Source: Nicotiana tabacum
Taxonomy: Eukaryota > Streptophyta > Magnoliopsida > Solanales > Solanaceae
Reading direction: 5' to 3'
Length of the DNA: 64,000 bases
Assembly: GCF_000715075.1 (NCBI RefSeq)
Contig: NC_134084.1
Location: 3,474,501-3,538,500 of the forward strand
Within the stretch, counting starts at the first letter, position 1; every line of letters starts with the position of its first letter. Below are positions 56,205 through 64,000 of this stretch, one piece after another. The notes beneath the pieces were generated by a model. It was not told the DNA's origin and ran no database searches. It saw only the letters and a program-made list of their open reading frames with translations. The position numbers and the translations under genes were made by a program.

Positions 56205-56480
56205 GAAAAGATAAGCTTAAAGGTAAACCACTTTCATTTAGAAAAAGAAAAAGTAGAGTGATCTATTTTTTTCTTTTAATCCCAATGGACCATTAGAAGT
56301 AGTAGATAAAGATTAATGCTCAATTATGCATTAATTCCAAGAAAGTTGTGATCGGCTATATAAATTTTTATTGTCTACGTCGCTCCATATATTGTGAAGA
56401 GATCAAAATTGGCTGGCTGCAAACATAATACAGGTTTGTAGATGGTGATTAAGAATAATCAATTATATAGGAAAGAGTTC
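56205..56480 (+). repeat. Duplicated block, copy B (right part), subtilase 5' flank
   Basis: AAGCTTAAAGGTAAACCACT and AGAAAAAGAAAAAGTAGAGT match 41396-41445. GGCTGGCTGCAAACATAATA matches about 41549. AATAATCAATTATA also occurs at 43931. Confidence 0.7.
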
Positions 56481-56644
56481 AACAATACTTGTTTACATCA
56501 GTGTCTTTTTCTTTTCCTGCTTTACTTGAGTCTTCCATTAACTTTGTTTGTTCTTCTCATAATGGTATTCATTTTTCAACACAATAATGATATAATCAAC
56601 ATGAGGTGCTTTATGTGAATTAATAATTGAAAAAATCTTCCAGA

Positions 56645-56694
56645 GTGTTGACTGTTGAATCAGTCAAAATTAAAGGGCCAAAGCACTATATATA
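56645..56694 (+). promoter_or_regulatory. Subtilase 1 core promoter: W-box pair and TATA
   Basis: TTGACTGTTGAATCAGTCAA at 56648-56667 puts two W-box cores in a near-palindrome. TATATATA at 56687-56694 lies 83 bp before the ATG. WRKY control fits pathogen-induced P69 genes but is inferred. Confidence 0.55.
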
Positions 56695-56776
56695 CTACTA
56701 GTTATTTAAAGAATTTCAAGTATCAACTGTACTTCAGAACAACAAGAAATTAGAGTTCTTTTAGCCCATTGCAGCC

Positions 56777-59011
56777 ATGAAATTCTTGAAAATCTTTCTT
56801 CTTTTTTGCATGGTTAGCTATTTTCCATGGCCAACTATTCAGAGCCCTTTAGATACTTATATAGTTCAAGTTGAATCACAAGAAAGCCAAATTTCCACTC
56901 AATCTTTATCAGATCAGGATCTTGAGAGCTGGTACCGATCTTTTTTGCCAAATACGATAGCAATCACACGCTCAAATGACGAAGAAGGACCACGTTTAGT
57001 GTATTCATATCGCAACGTGATGAAAGGCTTTGCAGCAAGATTATCAGCAGAGCATGTTAAAGAAATGGAGAAGAAACCAGGCTTTGTATCTGCATGGCCT
57101 GAGAGGATAATGTCTTTACACACTACCCATACTCCAAGTTTTCTTGGATTGCAGCAGCATATGGGCTTATGGAAAGATTCAAACTATGGAAATGGTGTGA
57201 TCATTGGAGTCTTGGACACTGGCATTTCGCCTGACCATCCTTCATTTAGCGACGAAGGGATGCTTCCTCCGCCTGCTAAGTGGAAGGGCAAGTGTGAATC
57301 AAATTTCACTACAAAGTGTAACAACAAGCTCATTGGTGCGAGGTCCTACATACAAGAAGATCGCTCGCCAATAGATGATGATGGACATGGCACCCACACA
57401 GCCAGCACTGCTGCTGGAGGTTTTGTGCAAGGTGCCAATGTATATGGGAATGCTAAAGGTACTGCAGTTGGGGTTGCCCCTCTTGCTCATTTGGCAATTT
57501 ATAAGGTTTGTGACTCTTCTGGTTGCGCTGACGGTGAAATTTTGGCTGCCATGGATGCTGCTATTGATGATGGTGTCGATATCCTATCCCTTTCCCTTGG
57601 TGGATTTAGTAGTCCCTTGCATAGTGATCCCATTGCACTCGGTGCATATAGTGCAACAGAAAGAGGCATTCTTGTAAGTTGCTCAGCCGGCAATGAAGGT
57701 CCATACAATAGCTCTACTTCAAATGAAGCCCCATGGATTCTGACAGTAGGTGCAAGCACTCTCGACAGGAAAATTAAGGCTACTGTTAAGCTTGGAAACA
57801 AAAAGGAATTCGAGGGCGAATCAACTTTTCATCCAAAGTCTCCCAATGTAACATTTTTCCCTCTATTTGATCCTGCAAAGAATGCAAGTGATTTTGACAG
57901 CCCTTATTGCGGAACAGGTACACTGACTGACCCTGCTATTAGAGGCAAAATAGTTTTGTGTATGGCAGGTGGTGGTTATACAAGGATTGGAAAAGGACAA
58001 GCAGTAAAGGATGCTGGAGGTGTTGGCATGATCATCTACAATGGGCTAGAATATGGTGTTACTACGTTAGCCGATGCTCATGTCCTTCCTGCCCTGGATG
58101 TTACTTATGCTGATGGAATGAAAATTCTTGACTATATGAATTCAACAGAGAAACCAGTAGCTAGAATTACGTTTCAAGGAACGATAATCGGAGATAGAAA
58201 TGCACCAATGGTTGCTTCATTTTCTTCTCGAGGACCAAGCATGGCTAGTCCTGGAATCTTGAAGCCTGACATTATTGGTCCTGGTGTTAACATTCTTGCT
58301 GCATGGCCTGCTTCTGTAGAGAACAACACAAACTTAAAATCTACCTTCAATATTATTTCAGGCACTTCCATGTCTTGTCCTCACCTCAGTGGAGTTGCAG
58401 CATTGCTAAAAAGCGCACACCCTACTTGGTCTCCTGCAGCTATTAAATCAGCAATCATGACAACTGCTGATACAGTAAACCTCGCCAACAATCCCATCTT
58501 AGACGAAAGGCTCCTTCCTGCTAATATCTTTGCCGTTGGTTCAGGACATGTCAATCCATCAAGAGCAAATGATCCGGGACTAATTTATGACACCCCATTC
58601 GACGACTACTTACCTTATTTGTGTGGTTTGAATTACACAAATCGACAGGTAGGAAACCTTCTACAACGCAAGATCAATTGCTCGGAAGTGAAAAGTATTC
58701 CTGAAGCACAACTAAATTATCCGTCATTTTCCATCACACTGGGAACAAATACTCACACATATACTAGAACAGTAACCAATGTTGGCGATGCTAAATCATC
58801 TTACAATGTAGAGATAGTTTCACCACGAGGAGTTTCCGTGATGGTTAAGCCCTCTACTCTAACATTCTCCGAGTTGAACCAGAAGTTGACATACCAAGTG
58901 ACCTTTTCCAAAACAGCCAATAGCTCAAACAGTGATGTAGTTGAAGGATTCTTGAAATGGACTAGTAATAGGCACTCTGTACGAAGTCCAATTGCAGTTG
59001 TGCTAGTCTAG
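56777..59011 (+). CDS. P69-like subtilisin-like serine protease (SBT), copy 1
   Basis: This is a 744-residue secreted subtilase of the plant S8A/SBT1 type, intronless, closest in memory to the tomato P69 group of apoplastic proteases. Signal peptide 1-23 (MKFLKIFLLFCMVSYFPWP). I9 propeptide about 26-115 (YIVQVES to SLHTTHTPSFLGL). Catalytic Asp147 (GVLDTG), His204 (DGHGTHTAS), oxyanion Asn306 (CSAGNEGP), Ser531 (SGTSMSCPHLSG). A PA-domain insertion runs about 340-465. A fibronectin III-like C-terminus ends FLKWTSNRHSVRSPIAV. All catalytic residues are present. The start is the first ATG of a signal peptide and follows a TATA box. It forms a convergent pair with the gene at 60523-62769. The substrate is unknown. 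Confidence 0.96.
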   Translation: MKFLKIFLLFCMVSYFPWPTIQSPLDTYIVQVESQESQISTQSLSDQDLESWYRSFLPNTIAITRSNDEEGPRLVYSYRNVMKGFAARLSAEHVKEMEKKPGFVSAWPERIMSLHTTHTPSFLGLQQHMGLWKDSNYGNGVIIGVLDTGISPDHPSFSDEGMLPPPAKWKGKCESNFTTKCNNKLIGARSYIQEDRSPIDDDGHGTHTASTAAGGFVQGANVYGNAKGTAVGVAPLAHLAIYKVCDSSGCADGEILAAMDAAIDDGVDILSLSLGGFSSPLHSDPIALGAYSATERGILVSCSAGNEGPYNSSTSNEAPWILTVGASTLDRKIKATVKLGNKKEFEGESTFHPKSPNVTFFPLFDPAKNASDFDSPYCGTGTLTDPAIRGKIVLCMAGGGYTRIGKGQAVKDAGGVGMIIYNGLEYGVTTLADAHVLPALDVTYADGMKILDYMNSTEKPVARITFQGTIIGDRNAPMVASFSSRGPSMASPGILKPDIIGPGVNILAAWPASVENNTNLKSTFNIISGTSMSCPHLSGVAALLKSAHPTWSPAAIKSAIMTTADTVNLANNPILDERLLPANIFAVGSGHVNPSRANDPGLIYDTPFDDYLPYLCGLNYTNRQVGNLLQRKINCSEVKSIPEAQLNYPSFSITLGTNTHTYTRTVTNVGDAKSSYNVEIVSPRGVSVMVKPSTLTFSELNQKLTYQVTFSKTANSSNSDVVEGFLKWTSNRHSVRSPIAVVLV

Positions 59012-59254
59012 TAAAACTGCAAGTTTGGATGTCTATTTGCTTTCTCTTTCTAATAATTTCATCCTTTTACAATAAGCATGTGATAATATGTTATTAGATT
59101 CTATGATTAGTCTAATTCAAAGGGTCATTTTTAAATACATTTTGCTTTTCAATCATCTTTTGCTTCAGTCTATAAAAGTTACTGTATCATGAATACATCC
59201 CTCTTATAACTTAAACTCTTACTGATGTAATCATACACATTCCATATATAATAG
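59012..59254. other. Subtilase 1 3' flank
   Basis: Short AT-rich 3'UTR and flank, with no other feature seen. Confidence 0.5.
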
Positions 59255-59792
59255 AAATTAATAAGTCATCAATGCATGATAGAGGGTACTTGTTCTTGAC
59301 TGTAACTTTGTTCAGCTGCCTGTAATCAATACACATTTGCATAATACCGTCTTTCTTCTTCACAAATTGAACTGGAGCACCCCTAGGCGAGACACTCGGT
59401 CTGATGAAACCCTTATCAAGCAACTCTTGAAGTTGTTCCTTTAATTCCTTCAACTCCACTGGTGCCATATGATACAGTGCAATAGAGATGGGCTAAGGGC
59501 CTGACACCAAGTGAATATCAAAATCGATGTCCCTGTCGGGTGGCATGCCCGGCAAGTCTGCTGGACATACATATGGGAAGTCCCTCACTACCGTAATTGA
59601 CTCAACGGTAAGAGCATCAACACTAACATCCCTCACGAAGGCCAAATATGTCAAACATCCCTTCTCAAATATCCGTTGAGCCTTCAGATGTGAAATTACC
59701 CAACTAGGAACATAATCCAGGGAGCCTCTCCACTTTAACCTAGGCACCCCCGGTATCGCCAACATCACGGTCTTAGCATGACAATCAAGGAT
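59255..59792 (-). pseudogene. Ty3/gypsy POL fragment (protease end to RT start)
   Basis: The minus strand encodes DCHAKTVMLAIPGVPRLKW, then DYPDVFPADLPGMPP-like FPYVCPADLPGMPPDRDIDF, then [20 protein letters not shown] and [20 protein letters not shown]. This is the chromovirus/gypsy order just before and into RT motif 1. A CAG-to-TAG-type stop follows SGP near 59492. No LTRs are present, so only an internal fragment survives. Confidence 0.88.
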
Positions 59793-60257
59793 AGCGTGCA
59801 GCTGTAAATTTGAGTGTGTGATTTTAGAAGACATGGCGTGCAGCTGTAAATTTATATAGGCCTTTAATCCAGAATCTAAGTGCCTGATTAAAAATGCAGA
59901 AAGTGTATCCATACTTGAGCCATATTACAAGCACAAATAATTTACTTTTCAAGTAAATGATATCAAACCTTTTGAAATATATATCAAAATTAAAAGAATG
60001 TTTCATAAACTAGAACATACAAGTAAATTAGAATCAATATAAATTTGGATGCAGCTAAAGATGAAGGATATAAGCAATCAATTCAATATACAACGAAGTA
60101 ACTAAAATAAGTCGAAGTATAAAAAATATTACTGACGATTAAGAAAATAGAACTGATGTTGTGAACTTCACATAAACTGAAAAGATGTAGAAAACCATTA
60201 CAGAAATAAAGTAAAAGAATGAAGTAGAAATATTAGCCCACAGCGAAAAGGAAGTAA
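59793..60257. other. Intergenic between the convergent subtilases
   Basis: AT-rich. A small duplication, GCGTGCAGCTGTAAATTT, lies near 59795 and 59836. No gene. Confidence 0.5.
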
Positions 60258-60420
60258 TAGAAGGGGAGCCTCGGAGTAACAGGAGGTCACGAGTTTCGAG
60301 CCGTAGAAATAACATCTTATAGAAATGCAGGGTAAGACTGCGTACAATAGATCCTTATAGTCCGACCTTTCCCCGGATCCCGCGCACAACGAGAGCTTAG
60401 TGCACCGGGTTACCCTTACT
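60258..60420 (+). repeat. Au-type SINE with head deletion
   Basis: GGGAGCCTCGGAGTAACA goes straight to GGAGGTCACGAGTTTCGAGC, missing about 25 bp between the A and B boxes. Tail GTGCACCGGGTTACCC. Flanks GAAAAGGAAGTAA (60245-60257) and GAAAAGAAAGTAA (60421-60433) match 12 of 13. Confidence 0.85.
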
Positions 60421-60522
60421 GAAAAGAAAGTAACACTAGTATAATAGAATGTGGGTGTCTGCACTCATTCAACATTGTCAAACAAACCAGTAAGGCAGAC
60501 TTATTATTAAAAGGAAAAGAGA

Positions 60523-62769
60523 CTAAAAATCCAATGTTGCAGTTTCTTCTAAGACAACTGCAATTGGATTTCTTACGGAATGCCTATTACTAGTCCATTT
60601 CAAGAATCCTTGAACTACACCACTGGTTGAACTATTGGCTGTTCTTGAAAAAGTCACTTGATATGACCTTTTCTGGTTTAACTTCGAGAACTTTAGAATA
60701 GAAGGCTTAACAGTCACAGAAACTCCTGGTGGTGAAACTATCTCCACATTGTAAGAAAATTTAGCCTCCCCGACGTTAGTCGCTGTTCTTGTATATGTCT
60801 GAGAATGTGTTCCGAATGTGATGGAAAATGAAGGATAATTCAGTTGTGCTTCAGGAATAGTTTTCACTTCCGAGCAATTCACCTTACGTTGTAGAAGGTT
60901 TCCAACTTCGCGATTTGTGTAATTCAAACCACACAAATAAGGCAAGTAGTCCTTGAATTTGGTATCATAAACTAGTCCTGGATCATTTGCTCTTGATGGA
61001 TTGACATGTCCTGCACCAATGGCAAAGATGCTAGCAGGACGGAGCATTTCATCTAAGATAGGATTGTTGGCGAGGTTGACTGTATCAGCAGTTGTCATGA
61101 TTGCTGATTTAATAGCTGCAGGAGACCAAGTGGGATGTGCGCTTTTAAGCAATGCTGCAACTCCACTGAGGTGAGGACATGACATAGAGGTACCGGAAAT
61201 TATGTTGAAGGTAGATTTTGTGTTAGTGTTGTTCTCAACAGAAGTAGGCCAAGCAGCAAGAATGTTAACTCCGGGACCAAGAATATCAGGCTTTAAAATT
61301 CCGCGAGTAGCTATGCTTGGTCCTCTGGAAGAAAAACCAGCAACAATTGGAGCATTTTTGTCTCCAATAATAGTTCCTTGCAATGTAATACGCGCAATAG
61401 ATTTTTTTGTTGAGTTCATATACTCAGTGATTTTCATTCCATCATCATAAGTTACATCCATAGCTGGAAGAACATGAGCATCAGCTGATGTCGTAAAACC
61501 ATCATCTATGCTATTTATTAGAATCATGCCAACACCTCCAGCATCCTGAACTGCTTGTCCTTTTACAATCCTGGAATAACCACCACCTACCATACACAAG
61601 ACTATTTTGCCTTTAATAGCAGGGTTAGTCAGTGTACCTGTTCCGCAATAAGAACTGTCAAACTCACTTCCATCTAGTGCAGGATCAAACAAAGGGAAGA
61701 ATTTTGTACTAAAAGCCTTTGGATGAAAGGCCGACTCGCCCTCAAATACTTTCTTGTTCCCGAGCTGAACAGTAGCCTTAATTTTCCTGTCAAGAGTACT
61801 TGCTCCTACTGTGAGAATCCATGGTGCTTCATTTAGAACCGAGCTTTCGGATGGACCACTATTACCTGCAGAGCAAACAACAAGAATACCTCTTTGTGTT
61901 GCACTATACGCGCCAAGTGCAATCGGATCATTATGGAACGGACTTGTACTTGTACCAACGGAAAGGGATAAGATATCAACTCCATCATCAATAGCTGCAT
62001 CCATAGCCGCTAAAATACCACTGTCAGAGCAACCAAAAGAATCGCAAATCTTATAAATGGCAAGATGAGCAAGAGGGGCAATCCCAACTGCAGTGCCATT
62101 AGCATTTCCATACACATTAGCACCTTCCACAAAACCTCCAGCAGCAGTACTTGCAGTGTGTGTACCATGTCCGTCATCATCTATTGGCGAACCATTGGCT
62201 TGAGGAAATGTCCTCGCGCCAATGAGCTTGTTGTTGCATTTCGTACTGAAGTTCGATTCACACTTTCCCTTCCATTTAACAGGCGGAGGAGGCATTCCTT
62301 TGTCGCTAAACGAAGGATGATCAGGAAATATCCCACTGTCCAAAACTCCAATAATCACACCTTTTCCATAGTTTGAATCCTTCCACATTCCCATGTTCTG
62401 CTGCAATCCAAGAAAACTCGGGGTATGTGTAGTGTGTAAAGACAATATCCTCTCTGGCCATGCATATACAAAGCCTGGTTTCTTCTCCATTTCTTTCACT
62501 TCCTCTGCTGATAATCTTGCTGCAAAACCTTTCATCACATTATGATATGAATATATTAACCGCGATTCTTCATTTGAGCTTGTACTTGATATTGTATTTG
62601 GCAAAAAAGATTGGTACCAACTCTCAAGATCATGTGATAAAGATTGAGTAGAAATTTTGTTTTCTGGAGATTCAACTTGAACTATGTAAGTCTCTAGGTT
62701 GATCTGCATACTAGGCCATAATATACAGCCAAATATGCAGAAAAATATAATGATATTCAGTAATTTCAT
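60523..62769 (-). CDS. P69-like subtilisin-like serine protease (SBT), copy 2
   Basis: 748 residues, intronless, the paralogue of the gene at 56777-59011 and aligned along its whole length. Signal peptide MKLLNIIIFFCIFGCILWPS; I9 propeptide; catalytic Asp144 (GVLDSG), His201 (DGHGTHTAS), Asn303 (CSAGNSGP) and Ser528 (SGTSMSCPHLSG), all intact. Differences include an eight-residue extension after IAVVL (EETATLDF) and VLDSG in place of VLDTG. It ends about 1.5 kb from its partner's stop, tail to tail. The frame shows no break, so it is probably functional. Presumed apoplastic protease in defence or development; which is not decidable from sequence. Confidence 0.96.
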   Translation of the reverse strand: MKLLNIIIFFCIFGCILWPSMQINLETYIVQVESPENKISTQSLSHDLESWYQSFLPNTISSTSSNEESRLIYSYHNVMKGFAARLSAEEVKEMEKKPGFVYAWPERILSLHTTHTPSFLGLQQNMGMWKDSNYGKGVIIGVLDSGIFPDHPSFSDKGMPPPPVKWKGKCESNFSTKCNNKLIGARTFPQANGSPIDDDGHGTHTASTAAGGFVEGANVYGNANGTAVGIAPLAHLAIYKICDSFGCSDSGILAAMDAAIDDGVDILSLSVGTSTSPFHNDPIALGAYSATQRGILVVCSAGNSGPSESSVLNEAPWILTVGASTLDRKIKATVQLGNKKVFEGESAFHPKAFSTKFFPLFDPALDGSEFDSSYCGTGTLTNPAIKGKIVLCMVGGGYSRIVKGQAVQDAGGVGMILINSIDDGFTTSADAHVLPAMDVTYDDGMKITEYMNSTKKSIARITLQGTIIGDKNAPIVAGFSSRGPSIATRGILKPDILGPGVNILAAWPTSVENNTNTKSTFNIISGTSMSCPHLSGVAALLKSAHPTWSPAAIKSAIMTTADTVNLANNPILDEMLRPASIFAIGAGHVNPSRANDPGLVYDTKFKDYLPYLCGLNYTNREVGNLLQRKVNCSEVKTIPEAQLNYPSFSITFGTHSQTYTRTATNVGEAKFSYNVEIVSPPGVSVTVKPSILKFSKLNQKRSYQVTFSRTANSSTSGVVQGFLKWTSNRHSVRNPIAVVLEETATLDF

Positions 62770-62888
62770 GGCTGCAAATGAGCTAAAAAATAACTCTAAG
62801 TTCTTGATATTTTGAAGTAATACATGAACTACTGATGTATTTAGGAAATTAAAGAAGAGTTTATGCTTTTCATTCTTTGAGGTACTAA

Positions 62889-62896
62889 CATATATA
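62889..62896 (-). promoter_or_regulatory. Candidate TATA box of subtilase 2
   Basis: The minus strand reads CTATATATG about 120 bp upstream of the ATG, similar in placement to copy 1 but without an obvious W-box palindrome. Confidence 0.45.
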
Positions 62897-64000
62897 GTTC
62901 AATTGCAGTAAATTCTCCTGAATTGTTTAATCAATAGATCTCCTCATGTTTATTGATGTATTATTGTGTGTGGAAAAAAGAGATGCATCATGTGATAGAA
63001 AAAGACTAAAGTTAAGGGAACAATTAAGTAAGAGTAGAAAAGAAAGTATAGTGATGTGAATGAGTGACTAGACTAGGAATAGTTTAATGTAGGAATTATT
63101 TTTTAGTTTTAGTCATTAGTATATGAGATTCACTATTCTCACAGCTCAAACCAAAAATATCGAATTAAAGATGGAGGGATCACTTTCATCCCACTATCTC
63201 CATTCTTTGTAATGTAGTGCATAAAATAATACACAAATTTTCATTTAACTTATGTGTATATTAGCAACGCAAAGTTTAATGAGGCCACAAAATATTATAT
63301 TGAGTTATGCGACAATTATTTTTTCTTATACGACTAACCAAACATGATATAAACTCATGATAATCTTTCGTTCGTTGTTATTATTATTGTTATTATTATA
63401 TATATCTTTTTAAAGAAAATGACCCCTAAATGCACTTGGCTTATCTTTTAAGATCTTTTATTTTTGGATAAAAGTTGTAGCACATTATTAAAGTTATCCA
63501 TGTCATGATAAAAAGGTAACAATAAATTAAGTGCCAGGTTTCTTGCATGGAAACTTAATTTTCCCAATTGGCTTCTAAGAATTCTAATTATGAATAAAAT
63601 GCAGATTTTTTTATGAAAAGAAACTTAAGTGCCAGACCAATCGCAGCCATGCTTTTCTTTTTCTTTATTATTATGTGCATATTATAAGGATCTAAAGATG
63701 GGAACTTTAACTTCTTTTACACATATTACATATACCATGTGGATGTTGCTTTAATTTTTGTTTGATGTTGGATTTAGTATCTGGCATTTTTGATATACCC
63801 TATGTCCTCTATAAAATATTCAGCTATTTATAATATTCAATTTGGCAACATGTTAAAGTTTACATCTAATGAATAATTACTTCTTTCAAGAACATAGATA
63901 GGTTTAAAATCATATTACTTAATTTAGGCCACAAATTAAGATTGGTTTTCTTGATATTTTATGTTGGGAACTTGGTCACATTTGTCATATATACTGCCTG
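62897..64000. other. AT-rich upstream region of subtilase 2
   Basis: No gene, RNA or clear repeat is seen. A short ATT-rich microsatellite lies near 63375-63402. Confidence 0.5.

Noticed and set aside
61202..62376. Plus-strand ORFs antisense to subtilase 2 (and minus-strand ORFs across subtilase 1)
   Set aside because: They are shadow frames of a strongly conserved coding sequence, and both subtilases show the same shadows.

Overview
The window is plant nuclear DNA: AT-rich, with GT-AG introns, chloroplast and secretory N-termini, and many nested retrotransposons, SINEs and MITEs. It is Solanaceae, most likely Nicotiana. The main evidence is an intact copia element whose 1,328-residue polyprotein, 609-bp LTRs and LTR ends match tobacco Tnt1, supported by many TS and Au SINEs and a P69-type subtilase pair. 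No bacterial features, CRISPR arrays, tRNA or rRNA genes were seen.

Layout: 1-408 (+) is the 3' end of an HMG-CoA synthase gene. 1187-3305 (-) is a three-exon alpha-expansin. 5312-10273 (-) is a ten-exon PGRL1 gene (PSI cyclic electron flow). A 5'UTR exon near 12.7 kb plus coding exons 20139-30556 (+) form a YTHDC-type m6A-reader gene; its introns hold an antisense L1 LINE (about 14.95-19.99 kb) and a full-length but stop-riddled copia element (24434-29350). 32269-38851 (+) is a three-exon gene resembling COMPASS/Shg1 (BOD1-like) proteins, with a 291-bp SMART/TRIM-like mini LTR element in intron 1. From 39 to 56 kb the DNA is mostly mobile: an Au SINE split by a hAT-like element, a decayed copia (44063-49831, TSD AATCG), and Tnt1 (50752-56082, TSD AATTC, LTRs identical by eye) sitting in a MITE. 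56777-59011 (+) and 60523-62769 (-) are two intact, intronless, convergent P69-like subtilases separated by a Ty3/gypsy fragment and an Au SINE.

The host genes are unrelated in function (isoprenoid synthesis, wall loosening, photosynthetic electron flow, RNA-mark reading, chromatin, extracellular proteolysis). What ties the window together is the history of insertions: most insertions lie in introns or between genes, several are nested, and many have recognisable target-site duplications (TSDs). A duplicated block (40.74-41.57 kb against 50.04-50.48 plus 56.2-56.5 kb) suggests an older local duplication of the subtilase 5' flank. Exon structures were read by eye from splice sites, reading phase and remembered family conservation; no alignment was run.
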